A stretch of 64,000 nucleotides of DNA from Triatoma infestans (GCA_011037195.1 JAAEAF010002497.1:1-64000), one strand, 5' to 3'. Shown: positions 13,190 to 27,300, counted from the stretch's first letter. Made by a program: numbers and translations. Notes: generated by a model from the letters alone, not told the origin.

Positions 13190-16100
13190 AGTTTTTTATT
13201 GCTGTAATAAGAAGCACGCGATCCTATCAGATTATTGATATTGAGTTTTAATCGAAAAATAACTGTTTCAAAGTTCTTTGAACAAGTTTTAGCAAATATA
13301 CTGTGTATATTTTGTGTATTTGTGCGTGTATGTGTATACGTGCCTGTGTATTAACAGAATTTCGCAAAAACGAAAAATCAAAGAAGATCAAATTTGATAT
13401 TCCGTTTAGATAGTATAAAATGGAAGGTGGAATTGTCCAAACAAACCACAATCTCGCGGCCCAAGTTACAGTCCTCTGGTTTGAAGTTCTCTGGTTAATG
13501 TAAGTTTACCGCTGTCTCAGATGATATACACAACTCTAATGGTCACAAGCAGTCTTTAAAACCGCCTTAATGGCGCGCCTTACTATAGTTCGTGGGCGCG
13601 GGCGAAATTCATCGCCCAGTTGTAGGAATCTCGCTCTTGCCACAGCCTCTTTCTCAGTCAAACAAAACCACTACTGGCCCTAAGGCAATAGTTTTCTGAG
13701 CTACAGTACGCGGCCAACGGTCCCCACCACAATGCTTAAGGTTACGGAGGCCGTGGTTTAGACCTCTACCGTTACTTTCTGGGAGGATCTCCTAATGAAC
13801 TCATTCGCTTGCCATTGTTCGGTGATACTTCTCTGCAAATATTTCGTCATTGATTTGCTATGAACCCCAGGACGTAAACATTGATTTTCTCACTGCTCTG
13901 GGAACTCCGCAAAAAGGTTTCGGACCTATAAAAGGTGTATTTCAACTTCTCGTGCTAGAAGGTCTTAGGTAATATCACTGCTTTTTACACAAAGTTTTTG
14001 GGTAAAATCCATTAACGGAAGTGTGACTTTCGTATTTTCCCCCCAATCGTATTTTTTCCCCTCCCACCCCGCAGTTTTTCACGATTATCTCGGAAGCGGC
14101 ATTTAGTGATTTTCTTTAAACTTTGCATACCAACTCCATACACAACTGCATACACATCTATCACTCCATTTGAAATATTTTTAACCGAAGATAATTGATT
14201 ATTACAGTTTTCTGGTGAAGCTTCAACGCTAACATTTACTCTTTATTGTTACTACATTATGGTTCTACCTTCTCCATAATATCAAAAGTTCTGATTAGAA
14301 GAAAATCGATTAATCGAAAAACGCTGTTATGTAGTTTATTGGCACGGATGAAAAGATTTTCTTTGAACTACAATTATATATGTATTATGTATTTATCATT
14401 TTTATTTTAAACACTTTTTTAGGAAAAATACATTTTACGGACCTAAGTCAGTTAGGCTTAAATTTATACTATCCTTAGAATGTTTTGCTTCGGGGGAAGA
14501 TAGAGAGCATTGTTAGTAAAAAGTATAATCACTACCACCTTTATTTATATGTAATGCATACCCGTTTAGTAATGCATGCAATTAGTTTAAAATAAAGTTC
14601 AGTTCTAAAAATGAAAGCGATTTAGAAATATATGGAAAAAAATTACTTTTAAGAAATAATTATGTTGATAATTTTTATCGTTCGGCATCATTATTTAAAG
14701 AAATCAATATTAAACAGGGACTTGGCGAGATCTAGGCAACATTGGTTTAAAGCCCTCGGATACTGAATATTCATTAATTAATAGTAGCTGATTTGGGTCT
14801 GATTTAATATGACTGGCGAGGGTGTGCAAGGAAGGAAAGAAAAAAACGAATCATGGAAACAAGTAAAATGGGTTAATGTTATATTTAGACGATAGAGGTG
14901 GCATATAGCGCTAGCCACATTGAGGGTGAATTTGTGGTAGTATTTTGAGTGGCATTGCGAGAAGAGTATTAGCCAATACCGGCCACAGAATGTTGTTGAC
15001 TGTGCGCGCTCAACCGATCTGTATGATTCTGGTCGTAAACCACACAATTTTGAGCAGAATACATTGGAGAAGAACACAGACACATCTACATCACCAGTAT
15101 ACGCTCCTAAATCAGAGAGAGACAGAGAGAGAGCGAGAAATTTGGTCGATCTATGCTGAAAAACTTGTTCGATTTATGTGATTAATCTGTGGTCTGCATT
15201 ACGCAATAAAATTTCATTCCATACTAGCATAAACAAAAAAAAAAGTGTTGCCTCCCATCTTTTAGGGCAATTAGAGAGAATTATTACGATCATGTCTGGT
15301 TTTCGATATTAAGTTATTCAAAAGAAATATGTGCACTGAAGTCCTCTGAGATCTAAAAATTTTGTTTGTTTTTTTTTTTTTCAAATTGGGATAGTGATTG
15401 GACAGGATAATTTAAAAACGAAATATTGCAGACAAATCTAACTTTACAATCCCTTCAAGGTAAAATTACATTTTTACAATTTATTTTTTTAAGATGGCTT
15501 TTGACTGAATACGGAAGATACGAGAGAAATAAAAACGTATGATATAAAATTAACTATTAACAAAACGTAAACCTAACGGGGAAAATGTTAGACTAGGAAA
15601 CTAGACATTTCCAAAAATCAAGTTTCCAGAAAAAATATTTCAAGGAAAGGTGAATAGAAAAATATTAGATTAGTTTAATTTATGGCATATTCATATCACA
15701 ATAGTTTTAATTCATTGAAATAAATCGAAATTTATGCCCCCATTATATTTGTATAAAAGTGTTTTCAGTTAGAATAAAAAAAAAAAATTTAGTTTGATTT
15801 ATAAGCGAAGTAAATTGTTTGTCTGTGTATGTATGTGAGTGTGTATTCGGTTCAGTGATGGTATATTAAACCACATGATTCTAAATAACTTTAAGTTGGA
15901 CATGCGCGTAATATTTCACTAATAAAAAGAACAATAATGTTCATATTAATGGATGCCACTTTAAATCATCTATGATGAAATGTCTTTTAAATAGGATTCT
16001 CCTTAGCGAAATCTTTTGTGGTAAATTTTGAAAATTTGATAACTAAACCCCTATGCTTTAATCATTGAAATCGAAAAATATTTTTATTTTTACTATTTAT

Positions 16101-16500
16101 AGCGATCATGTCAGATTTTTAAAGTTGGGATTTTCATAGGATAATATTTTGGTTTGAAGTTTTCTGTGTACGAAAACTTCTATAAGCGGATCGTGTGTTT
16201 GTAAGACACAAATACCTGAAAAATGAATACAACAGGAAGTTTGATATTCTGTTTAAGATACTTCTATCGCGTTTTTTCTTAAGTTTTCTACAAAATCCAT
16301 TAACCGGAACTATGGACTTAATTGAATGATTTTTTCCTCGAAAAAATGGTTCGACGATTCCTTTAAACTTCGAATACTAATCTTATACACATATAAATGA
16401 CTATTAAGTTGAACTTTCCTCTAAAGTAGCACAATGTATGGTTCTATCATCTATGAAAAATATTAAGATACAATAGAAAGCATTGCAAATGGCAAGAATA
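13190..16500. repeat. REP-A copies and GC-richer anonymous block
   Basis: Segments near 13200-13440, 13980-14460, 15270-15760 and 16060-16490 share the REP-A landmarks (a GATC start block, AACGGAAGT-type block, and TTCTTTAAACTT). A GC-richer stretch at about 13450-13870 interrupts them; it looks like part of another repeat, but I found no second copy and no RNA-gene structure. A plus-strand ORF at 14945-15181 ends in GAGA repeats and is not a convincing gene. Confidence 0.45.
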
Positions 16501-16509
16501 TCAGTCAAA

Positions 16510-17530
16510 AATTCTTATAAAGATTAAAGATAGTTTTCGGGAGGAGTCTCTTAGGCGGGCCAGAGGTACAGAACGCTTTCTTTTGTATAGGACACTGGTG
16601 GACGTAAACTCTCAATTCGGACTGTTTTTTGGTCAAAATGCAAAAAATAAGTTATTATTAAATGATATGAGTTGGCTTTTTAAACTTAGAGGGGAACTAT
16701 TACCATTGAGTTGCGTCTCTTGGAACCAAGATATAGACCCCCAGAAACTGTGTCCTCTTCGTTCCCATTGTGTCCAAGAAGATCTTTTTCACTTCCTGCT
16801 TGACTGTCCGTCATTGACGGAGCTCCGATCTCAGTATTTGGGGAAATCTACCTTAACTAGTCGTCACATTGTTCATTCTCTCTCTTCTTCGGAGTGTAGA
16901 CCTCTTATTACCTTTACTAAACTAGCCTGGAATTATAAGACTAAAACTTCTCAACTCTTAATTTTATTTAGTGCTTATATTTACCTAATTTAGCACAGAA
17001 CTGACAGCAAATTTGGGTCTATGATTTATTTATCTGTTCTTTATTCTATATTTATTTATTTTTATTTTTGTCAGCAATGTAATGAAAGTGCTTTCGTTTG
17101 ATTTCTTTTAATTTTACTATTTTAGTGATTTCTTACTTTTCCTTTTCTTTTTTATAATTGTGATTATTTTATAAGCTCAGCTTTTGTTTTTCCTTGTTTT
17201 TTGTTTTTTTTTTTCATTATCCCATTTATATTTACTGTATGACCGAACTATTTGAAGTGTCATCTATATATGTTAGCTATATAAAGTGTTCCTAAAGTTC
17301 ACCTGTAGTTAACATCAAAAAGCTGTTATTTAGTTTTGCCTTTCTTTTTGTTATATTAGTGTATTAACATCACTCATATAAATATTTAAGTAATTTATTT
17401 AACTGAATTAATTTCTATAAGCACCAACTCCAGCAGACGGCATTTACCTTTTGCTGCTGTTTACCTTTTGTCTTTTACTACTTTTGTATATATTATATTT
17501 ATTATACTTATTAAATAAAGGTTATTAATA
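16510..17530 (+). pseudogene. LINE C-terminal fragment with 3' end, family 2 copy 1
   Basis: From about 16510 the reading contains a FREESLRRARGTERFLLY segment, then an open frame (16583-16993) with WLFKLRGELLPLSCVSW and a Cys/His motif CPL..HCVQEDLFHFLLDC, ending at a TAG. The same protein segment is encoded on the minus strand at 25605-26295, so this is an interspersed family. The AT-rich 3' part contains CCAGCAGACGG (also present in the second copy) and ends near AATAAAGG at about 17514-17521, plausibly the 3' terminus. The motif resembles the C-terminal zinc knuckle of LINE proteins. RT is absent: 5'-truncated, as is usual for LINE insertions. Confidence 0.75.
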
Positions 17531-17539
17531 TTAAGATAC

Positions 17540-18969
17540 AATAGAAAGCATTGCGAGAATTGCAAATTTGTAGAAAATGAAAGTGCAAATTTATTGAATT
17601 ATTTTTTGAGTTATTTTTTCAAATTTTTCTCGAAAACAATTGCACCGATATTCTTCAAATGGCATCTATGAATGCCCAGCTGTACAATTATAAATTTAAA
17701 CATTTTTTTTTTAATGACAAATTTATTTTGAAAGTTCTAGCAGAAACATTAGATTGGGCTGTAATCTGGACTACAATGTAATCACTTCCGAGTACTACCT
17801 GCCATTAAACTTGAGTACGTACTAACAACCAACAGTTACTCCTCTCTGTTTATCACCTCTATATTATATTATTGGGGCAAATGAGTGAAATTTCAAGTTT
17901 TTCATAAAATGTGAATCTAAAACTTAGAAAATATTAGAAAATTTGTCTTGAGTTATTATTGAGAAAAATGCAAGAAAGTTTAAAAAATAATCAATGAAGT
18001 CGTCCTTCCAGTTGATGGATATTATGAGAAACTTACTTATATGATGCTTTAGGCTTATCTATGTGGAATATCAAGTTTGAGTGTCCCGCGCTTTTCTTTC
18101 TCCATGATTGAGATCTAGAGAGCACGAAAAAATATGTTTTTTAACGAATGGTCTTTATACGGGTGTGTGTGAGGGGGGGGGTGAACAAAATATCTCAAAA
18201 ACAAAAAATCGCACGTTTTTGTTTTTTACTTTTTTGGAATTTCCTCGAAAATGGCGCCAGCAATTTTCTTAAAACTACGTATACTAACTCTATCATACTA
18301 ACTTTTATTTGAAACATTTCTCCAGAAAATTCTATGATTTGTGGGAGCATTCTTGGGGAAAGAGTTAAGTTTAGCTTTTTTCGGAAGCAATGTTCTTCAA
18401 TCTTTCCACAATTGTGGACCAGGGCAAAAATGGGAATAATATTTTGCTGGCCGACCGAAGGCTAAAGGTAAATAATGCCGAATTCAACAATAGTCAAATT
18501 AGGTCGAAAATAAGTGAAAGCTGTCAAGTAAATAAACATTCAAAAAATGCGCATAGCATGGTTACATCCAGTAAATACTACAAGAAAATTTGATATGAAA
18601 CACTAACAGGACTTACTTCTTAATTCTATTTATACAATTTAATTAGAAAAGACAATTTTTTTTTTAAAACTTCAGATTTTACTCATTGAATTTACTTTAC
18701 ACCTCAAATGAATACAGAGGTATGGGGAGATAGATACCAATCTTCCAAACCAGGCGGCAGGTATAGAAGTGTTTATATTGTGGCCCACAGGAACACTGAA
18801 CCAACCAAAATAAAATTTGAAATTGTACGCCATAAATTCCTACTTCCTGGATGGAATTATTGTAATCGCGTCAAATTTTTGATATCGAGTTTTCACCGCA
18901 AATATCCATTTTGAGGTCCCCTGAGCCCAAAAAAGTAGTTTTTAGCAAATGGTCTCCGCGCGCGCGCGC

Positions 18970-19018
<49 letters not shown>

Positions 19019-20700
19019 CACCACAGCTCAAAAATGGAAAACCGTAGAAAGATGGAACTTGATAATACAGTTAGGTATCACCATGGGATCTGACAGTATG
19101 TTATCTGTCAAAATTCCTCAACCGGATGTACCACTTTACTAGTTATTTTTTTTACTTTTTTGCGTCCTTCCCAAAAATGGCTCCGACAAGTTTCTTTGAA
19201 CATGTTATATGAACTACACATGCAAAGAGCTACAACTTTTATTTGAAACATTTCTCTGGGAAAATTCATTTAAGGGCATTTATGGGGGAGAGATTGGGTT
19301 AAGTTTTTATCTAAAACTTCTATTTTTTCTATTTCAGTTTATTAGACAATTCTGTCATCTAAATAATCTTAATTAGAATTGAATATGTTGTTGAAATTCC
19401 GAGTTTGAAAAAAATCGGATAACCGGAAGTGCGTTTACTGTACCACTTTATTAAATGATTTTTTTCACTTCTTCGCGATGTTCCCAAAAATGGTTCTGAC
19501 AATTTTCTTGAAAAATCGTATATAAACTAAGCATACAAAAATCTAATACTTTTATTTAAAACTTTTCTCTGGGAAAATTCATTTAATGAAGGGGTGGGGT
19601 TATGTATTTCTCTAATGTGCTATCATAGTTGATTATACAATTCTACCATCCAAACAAAATTAATTGGAAATAAATAGATGGCCGAAATTCCGAGTTTCAA
19701 GAAAATTAATAAACCGGAAGTTCGCTTTTACTGAACAGTTTTTTTTCAGTTTTCGACGAATTTTATTAAATTTGTTATACAAACTATAAAATTGTCAATT
19801 ATAAAATTGAGAACTGGAGTAAGAGAAAGTTGTGTGAGTTTTCCACACCAGATTTTCTTAATATATTGATATTCAGATCAAGTTAAAAAACACATTCAAG
19901 TCAGAAACTTAGAAAGTCTATTCTGTAAAGTTGCACCTTCAGTTAAACGATTTCCCTTTAAATTTGGAATTCTAACAACACTACTAATGCACGTATATTA
20001 AAATTATATAAGTGGCGGAACCATTGTACTGAAATGTTACTTTAGAGGAAAACAAGCTGTACTCTTCCTCAGAACCCCCGTAATAAATTAATTTTCTCTG
20101 GAAAATATTTTAAATAAAAGTTATGTAGAAAGTACACGAAGTTTAAGAAAATCATTGGAGCCATTTTCAAGAAAATCGCGAAAAAGTGAAAAAAAAAAAC
20201 ATTCCCTAAAGTTGCACTTCCGGTTTATGGATTTTGTTGCCCAAATTCTTCGTTAAATTTTCCCAGAAAAATAGTGAAATCTTTTATATTAATTAAGCGT
20301 AAAACATGTTATTTTATTATTACAAAATTCCTGCCAGTCTAGAAATTTATCGTGGACCGGTGGTGGTAGAAGAATACTCTCTTTAAATACTACTTCGTTG
20401 AATCTATGATTCAAACATCTATATATTACTGAAGCATTGATAGAATTCCATGTTTGAACAGAATCAATATAAATCCAAAAGTGCAACTTTAACAGAATAG
20501 ATTTTTTGAAAGTTATTCACAAGCGGCTATAGGAATTTCCTTTAAATGTGGAATACTAATTGACACAGATACTAATTAAATCTATTTTTACTTTTATTTT
20601 AAACATTATTCCGAAAATATAATTTTTTACGAGGTACTGTGCGACCAGTTGTTACTTATATTCAAATTTAATCTGCCATGGCAATCTTTGTTAATTGGGT
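17540..20700. repeat. REP-A array: ~300-bp subunits, forward then inverted
   Basis: The block CTCGAAAATGGC or its variants, preceded by a T-run and followed by TTTTCTT.AAA, recurs at about 18235, 19160, 19470 and (decayed) 19745, spaced roughly 290-310 bp for the last three. Each unit ends in an AACCGGAAGT-type block (19421 and 19711). A family right end (GGAGTAAGAGAAAGTTGTGT) occurs at about 19816. From ~19900 the same blocks appear reverse-complemented (GCCATTTTCAAGAAAATCGC near 20159, ACTTCCGGT at 20216-20224). No protein is encoded. This is a complex, partly tandem, partly inverted repeat. Confidence 0.65.
18957..19016. repeat. (CG)n followed by (TG)n microsatellite
   Basis: About seven CG dinucleotides are followed directly by more than twenty TG dinucleotides. 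It lies at the position in REP-A where other copies also carry TG runs (for example 22431-22478), so the array expanded inside the element. Confidence 0.95.
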
Positions 20701-20719
20701 CAGAGTTATGACTGCTACT

Positions 20720-21200
20720 ATAATGTTATTGGTGATGATTTGTTGTATGTTTGTAGTAGCATGAGCGGTTTTGTAAAAGGGCTTGTAAGTATATATGTTT
20801 AAGAGTGAAATATTAGAAATATTCAGGAAATCACACTGTTTTTAAAATAGATATATTCTCTAAGTGAAATTAAAGTACTTTAAAATATCACAATAATATG
20901 CTCATTAGTATACTGAAATTAATTGGAATAAACTTTTACGTTATAACTTAAAACTGGCACAGTCCTGATGTGTTCTTCTTGGGGTCTGCAACAAAACTTT
21001 TTTTTAATAAAATAGATGTTTATCTAGAATAAAGGCAAATCTCTATCACTTACATGAATTTAAAAGAGCGATTCCTGAAGCAATTGTTCTGGCTTTGAAA
21101 GCAGAATGCAGACTGTCTTGAAGGAATGCCCTCTCACAAACGGGGGATTTTCTCTTACAAAACAGTTGGCCAAGTGGCATTGTTATTTTCCTAACGGATT
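20720..21200 (+). repeat. REP-A-associated block, second copy at 49830-50160
   Basis: The segment running from a TTGTAGTAG..GAGCGGTTTTGTAAAAGGGCTTG-like start to AGAGCGATTCCTGAAGCAA is repeated at 49830-50160 in the same orientation and order. The shared order over several hundred bases shows a common repeat unit. This copy carries extra sequence near 20940-21030. No coding potential is visible. Confidence 0.65.
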
Positions 21201-21209
21201 CCTGTGCTT

Positions 21210-22310
21210 TTGTCTCTTTAGCAACAATGACCTTACATTATAGTACCTGACACTAAAATACATTATTTTTGCCAAAATTATTTCATTTAAAATATTTTTC
21301 AAAACTATTTATTTTTGTATTTCTTGTTCCACTACAATACACTGGCTAAGTACCTAAATGTCTATAATCCCCACCACTTCTTTTATGGCCAGCCCAACAG
21401 ACCAACTACATTTACGTTTACTACATTGTAAACGTTGCAATTTTAATTAAAATTTGTCGATTAAATTGTATCGAAAGTCACGTGATTGTTTCGCATCAGA
21501 TTTCTCCCCCCCCCCTTAGTGGACTCCAAATCATTTTCTTTCGATGAAAACACAATTTCAAAAAAGACTGCACACGATTGCAATATTTCTTTTAATTAAA
21601 AACAAGGCATATAACAATAATTTTAAACGTACAGGTTATGTAGACTGCAGCAGGTTTATTATTGTTATCTTCACTCTACAGAGAATTGAACGCACACACA
21701 CAACTCATTGTCTAATAAAGCAAAGGTTTTGTGTTGACGCCCGCCACCAGGAGTCACTTGGTGTCAGAGTTTATAGCGGGTAGGGCTGCCTGCCAACATA
21801 CATATGTGAGAACAGCGCCCAACCCTCCTCTCCTAAACCACTTCACGCATCTCATGTTTATAAATTATATTACATAACATATCACTCCTTCAATCTCTCT
21901 CTCTCTTTTCACGCTAATTACCCAATTCATAAATCACATGAACGCCTCTCTTGTTTGCAAATTTTCTAATTAAGTTGATTTTAATTTTATTTGTTAAGAA
22001 TATACAAAGGAAAACATAAAAATAAAAGAATTGTTTTAAATTGTATGTTTCTTTTAATTATTTATTGGTTTTATTTATTTATTTATTTTTTAAGTTAAAA
22101 TTTAAATTGAAATTACATTTAGGTCGAGATTTTAATTTACTTTTTTACTGCTAAATTATTCACTCTTTTATTAAAAGCCGTATGAAGCGTATACTTGTTT
22201 TTACTAGAATAAAAGCAAATTAAATATTAAAATTCTATAATCCACTGTTTTGAATACAGTATCATTGAAAGATAATTGAATATTTTCAAAAAATAACATT
22301 TCCTGTATTT
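21210..22310. other. AT-rich DNA, nothing recognised
   Basis: Contains a C-run near 21507-21516, an ATTT-rich stretch near 22075-22090 and a short Thr/His ORF that looks accidental. No domain or transposon end recognised. Confidence 0.55.
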
Positions 22311-22315
22311 TTACT

Positions 22316-22426
22316 TTCTCTTACTTCTATTTACTTTCTCTTACTCCTCCTAGTAAGAGGAAGTATTATGATCGTGTCAATCTTTTGAAATTAACTTTTC
22401 ACCGATAAAAATATTTTTACCAAAGG

Positions 22427-22476
<50 letters not shown>

Positions 22477-22830
22477 ATGTGAACAAAATGTCCTAGAAAA
22501 GGAAAATCGCTGAAAGCTTAAGCTAGTATACTTAAGCTAAGTATTCCGTCTAGGTACTACTACCGCATCGCATTTGACAAGAATGTTTCCGGTAAAATCC
22601 ACCAACCGGAAGTACGAATTTACCGAATTTTTTTTATTTTATTTTTCACGTTTTTGTTTTTTTTGTTTTTTTTTTTTATAAATGGCTCCAACGATTTTCT
22701 TTAAACATTGTATGCTGTCTACAAAATATAAATATCTAATCATTATTATTTAAAATATTTAACATTTGTGATTTGGGAAGGAGGGGTCCTGGGAGAACAG
22801 TAGTGTTTTACTTTCCTTTAAAATACAACT
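22316..22830 (+). repeat. REP-A forward copy with (GT)n
   Basis: A well-preserved copy. The left-end palindrome (TTACTTTCTCTTACT, then GTAAGAGGAAGTATTATGATC) begins near 22316. A GT microsatellite follows at 22431-22478, then the TATTCCGTCTAGGTACTA block, ACCGGAAGT at 22605-22613, a T-run, and the TGGCTCCAACGATTTTCTTT block at about 22684-22703. It is the best copy for deriving block order. Confidence 0.7.
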
Positions 22831-22839
22831 TCAGGACAA

Positions 22840-23255
22840 AGTATGGGTAAATGTAGATTGTTGATGGGGATTATCGGACTGCGAACTGAAAGATCTATTG
22901 TTCCCCCGGGAGCCTTCTCAGTGCACTGCCGGCCCCCAAGCAGTGTTCTCTAGCCACAGACAACACTGCTCATCACAGTAGAGTGAGTTGTAGAAGCTCC
23001 TAGGAAGAGAAAAATCTAAGGGCAGCACGCTGGATTCGATCCAGGGACCTCCACGTTGTTAGTCCAGCATCCTACCACTCCCTTACTTTACGCCACTTAC
23101 CTAGAGACGGAGTCCTTAGTTTGTGTACTGTGTTTGTCCTAATCTGTATAGTGTAGAGTGTATGTAGTTTAAGTGCATTGTGTACTGTTCTGACGGAGTA
23201 ATGAGCTGTGGTAACCCGTGGGATCGCAACAGATACCCCTTGCGGGAACACAAAC
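22840..23255 (-). repeat. tRNA-derived SINE, copy 2
   Basis: The reverse complement matches the SINE at 5311-5740 along almost its full length. The pol III B-box reads GGATCGAATCC (complement at 23032-23042) and the A-box region lies near 23065-23080. Opposite orientation and divergence indicate an independent retroposition event. Confidence 0.8.
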
Positions 23256-23259
23256 TATA

Positions 23260-25600
23260 GATACTACCATTTTATATAATATTTATTAATGCTAAGTTCA
23301 CAGATGTAAGCCTATCAATAATATTTGTAATATTTTTTTGAAAAAAATTATGTTAATGTATTTTTGGGTGGGGGGGGTCTGTCAATTAGTTTATCTTTAA
23401 ATTGCAACAAAGTGGGGAAGCTTTGTTTGTTGACATAAAAAGAATCCACAATGTCCACTCATGTTATACTTATGTATAACCTCTCTACCACATTTTTTAT
23501 GGTCATCCTAACTTGGTAAACATGGCAGTTTTAAAAGAATTTTTTTTTTAAATTAAATTGTATCAATTGTTGTAAGAGAATATTGCATGATGATCGTATC
23601 ATGTTTCCTACCAGAGTTTTTTATTTTCTCTTAATGTTTATATAAGAGAAAATATTCTGATCGTGTGTCAAATATCGTGTGTGAGCCGATTGTTATTTCT
23701 AATTTTTAATGTTTTTTCTATTTGCCGAGATTATATTTTGGTAATAGGAAATTCGAGACTTTTACTAGATATTTTTTAATTTTTTTCCTTTTATTTGAAT
23801 GTGATCGAACTTTATTATCGACTATAACTATTTTTTTTTTAAATTATTTTGTATGTGTAAAATACCATTTATTATTGAATTTCCGGAATGAACAATGCTA
23901 AATAGTTCAATTTGTAAACAACTTTTAATTAAAACAACTAAAACACACAAATAAAAATAAAATAATTTGCACAAACAAAAAATCTGCAAATACCTAAATA
24001 CATATATAAACTAAAAATAACAAAAGTTCAGAAAGTAATTATAATGGAATACCTGCTATCTGTGAAGGGATGTACATGAGCATATATATTTTTCATCAGG
24101 TATATTTCAATTACAGGTTTTTGCTGATAAAGTGTATTAAAGAAAATTTTTTAAAATTAAGTGAAATATAAATTCAATAAACATCCACATCATTCTTAAA
24201 AAAAAAAAATTGACACGATTATATAGTGGAATCGTTTAATGTGATTCCTGAGGTATGTAGTAGATGTCTTGAAGAGGGCGGAAGTTAGTTTAGAGATTTT
24301 TGGAAGTTAGTGCTCGAATTATTAACTCGGATTTTATAATAATAGACTGTATATGTACAATAATTTAAACGTGAGTAATGGTAACTATTAACAAGAAATA
24401 CTTAGAAATAAATAGGAGATAAATAACTAATAATTTAGAATGATTAAGATAAATGAATTAAGATGCACAACTAAAGTAATAAGTATAAATAAAAACTGTA
24501 TAGGGACGCGTAAACTGCTGCCCGTATATGAAGATGTATTGAAGTATAATCGTATAATCCTCCCATCTTCCAATGGGGCGAGTTTATATATTAATGTTGG
24601 CCACACTCACACCAAGACATCTGTCCTAGTGAGCGACCTTGTGCGACCTTGGTTAGTTTGGTGGCCACCGATTTAGGTCAGTGGCCAGCCTTAGCGTTGC
24701 TTGCTTTGATGTACGGTATTTACCCTTGGTTTGTTTGTTTTCCCGCGGCCTTGTCTTGAAGTCAGACAGCTGGCTAGGCCACTAGTTGTAAATTATTCTT
24801 TCTTTGTTATTATTGTGAAGGTTCGACATTGCTATGACTTTGCCATGTCATTACCATTACAATACTTCCTCTTACTAGGAGTAAGAGAAAGTAAATGACA
24901 CAATTACAATACTTCCTCTTACTAGCAGTAAGAGAAAGTAAAAAGAAATTGGCTGTGAAATATTCACACGACTTTTCCTTACTGCACTCAACACATTTAT
25001 AATATTTGGCCAAATTTTATTTGAGCTAATTAACTAGGTATTTTAAAATTTAAACTAACTAACAAATTATTGCTTAAACTTTATACTAATTTTCACTTAG
25101 TCGTAACATAAATGTATGGGTGGTTGGGGTACACATATCAAAGATGGTAATAGTTGAGCAAATTTGACTGTAATCCAGAAGAGAGTGCCAATAGCAGCGA
25201 ACAAACCTACATAAAGTTTCAAAATTCTATGAAATATCTAAAATTAATTATTGCCAAAGAATGTTTAAAATAAAAGTGATACGTACATATCTGTCTAGAT
25301 AGCATTCAAAGTTAAAAGAAATTCGTTGTTGCCTTTCAACAAAAACCCATCATGAAGTCATACCTTAGAAATTGGATCTGATTTGGACCTTAGCTTACAC
25401 CGTTCAATTTTACAGCAGACGTTGTTATGAGATTAGAAACTTTATTGTATTTATTTTAGATTCTATCTCTTCCAGTTTTTCTCTTTGCTTTATGGAAAAA
25501 TTTATGAGCTGTATAATAGATTGATGTTTAGATAGATAGATAGATAATAATACTTTAGTTTAAGAAGGATTGCATACAAAAAATAAATTTATAATTATTA
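23260..25600. other. AT-rich DNA with scattered REP-A ends
   Basis: A degenerate REP-A left end lies near 23612-23665 (TTTCTCTTAATG..TAAGAGAAAATATTCTGATC). The inverted pair at 24856-24942 is listed separately. A 78-codon ORF at 24440-24676 has no recognisable domain. Nothing else recognised. Confidence 0.5.
24856..24942 (-). repeat. Tandemly duplicated palindromic REP-A end
   Basis: Two ~48-bp tandem copies of the family's left-end palindrome, reading CTTCCTCTTACTAGGAGTAA and CTTCCTCTTACTAGCAGTAA, each followed by GAGAAAGTAA. Just right of them (24950-24990) is the family's right-end hairpin motif, also reversed. Left and right ends are thus adjacent with no interior between them. Confidence 0.75.
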
Positions 25601-25604
25601 TACA

Positions 25605-26295
25605 GCAATGGAATAGATCCGTCTGCTGGAGGTCGGTAAATACAAAATGTATCATCAATGGTATTGTAATAATTATAATTTAGAAAAACAAAAATTGAAA
25701 TAAAATTAAATATTATTTAATGAAATGAAAATATAAACGAAAAAAGAACTGGTAGCGACTTGATAAATAGATAATTACAGTTAGTTGAAAATGAATGAAT
25801 TTTACAAAAGTGAAATTACAAATATACAAAAAAATGCAGTAGTGCCAATTTGCTGGAGTGGAAGTTGAATTCTTGGGTAAATTGTTGGCGAAAAAACCAG
25901 GCATAACGGGCATATTTAATAACTTGAATATCAGAGCTATTCAAAAGGGATTTTATTAAAGTGCGTTGACCGAAATATAGGAGGCCAAATTCTGACAGAA
26001 TTGAACATTCTGCCATAAAATGAACCAGGTCCTCCTTAGCTTGAGAGTTACACAAGGAACAGAGCTCAATCTCTCTCTAAATGCAAGGAACACAATTTAG
26101 ATACAATAACTCTCCCCTAATTTTAAATAGCCAGCGCAACACTTTCAACTTTAGTAGGCTAGTATTATTAGAAACTAGACTAAAAGCATTAAAATGTCTA
26201 TCCAAGGACTTGTAGAATAAAAACCGGTTAGTTGAATTGGCTCGCTCCAGGAACTCTTCCCGATAACTTGAACTGATATTAGAAAGGATGCGAGA
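25605..26295 (-). pseudogene. LINE C-terminal fragment, family 2 copy 2
   Basis: The minus-strand translation matches the fragment at 16510-17530. From ~26290 it reads YREEFLERANSTNRFLFYKS, then WLFKIRGELLYLNCV, then a CNSQAKEDLVHFMAECS motif (ORF 25816-26055). A shared CCAGCAGACGG motif lies near the 3' end (complement at 25620-25630). A frameshift separates the first part from the Cys/His part. RT is absent; this is a 5'-truncated dead copy. The Cys/His segment probably corresponds to the LINE C-terminal zinc knuckle. Confidence 0.75.
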
Positions 26296-26299
26296 AAAT

Positions 26300-27300
26300 T
26301 TTTCTCATCAATGTTTGGTACTCGAAGAATATGAGGATTTATCAAATTTCCTACATCTCACTGGTTTTGTTAAATATCCTGCCTGTTGCTCCTTCTATAC
26401 ATAATTTTGTTGTCGATGTAACCATTCTCATGCAATCATCATTACGAGATATATATTCCGTAAGAGACAAATCACTGTATGCAGTTACCTGGCGAATTAT
26501 CTTTTATACACCTCATTCACACTAGGTAAATGCAAACACTTATAGGCATTACATACGTACAGACACGAATTGCGAGACCCTGGGGCTACCCGAGTTAAAC
26601 TCTGTCCTAGGACACAGGATGCACGAAATTTTCGGCTTGCCTATTTATTGGCAGTCCTTTCGGCTAATTATCTACTTATTGAAAAATATAGTTTATCTCG
26701 AGTACAGAAATCCAATTTTTAAACAAAAACAAAAAAATTCGGCATTCAAAATAATATTACTTATTATATTATTATAATTAATATAATATTACTTATCAAA
26801 ATAATATATTTAATATAAAAATTATAATCTATAATATTTATAATTTCCTCCAAAATTATACACATTACACGCCCCATATAAACTTTTCCAGCCAATTTTA
26901 AAAATTTTTAATTATTTAATTAATTACCTTGAAGGGAATGAATTGTTGAATAGTGGACTGAAAAGTGCACTTTGTAATTTTAATGCGATCTATATTCAAA
27001 GCTTGGTATTATTTCAAATAAATTAATCCTAAATTTACTCCAAATAAACAGATAAAATAATTGTTCAATTATTTACAATAACAAATAATTTGAGGAAACC
27101 TTAATAATAATAATATTGGCCCATTATTGATAGAAATTAGCATAAAAATACGCATAAATCAAATAAATATCACTGTTTAATAAAAAGGTAAAGATAAATA
27201 CAATACGAATAAAACAAAATACACTTTATTTTAATTTTAATTTTATTTTTAATCTATTTTATTTAATTTTTTGTATACACATTCTGGTGTCATAGGTCGG
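26300..27300. other. AT-rich DNA, nothing recognised
   Basis: Mostly A/T with many ATTAT repeats near 26750-26840 and 27070-27250. No supported gene or element. Confidence 0.6.
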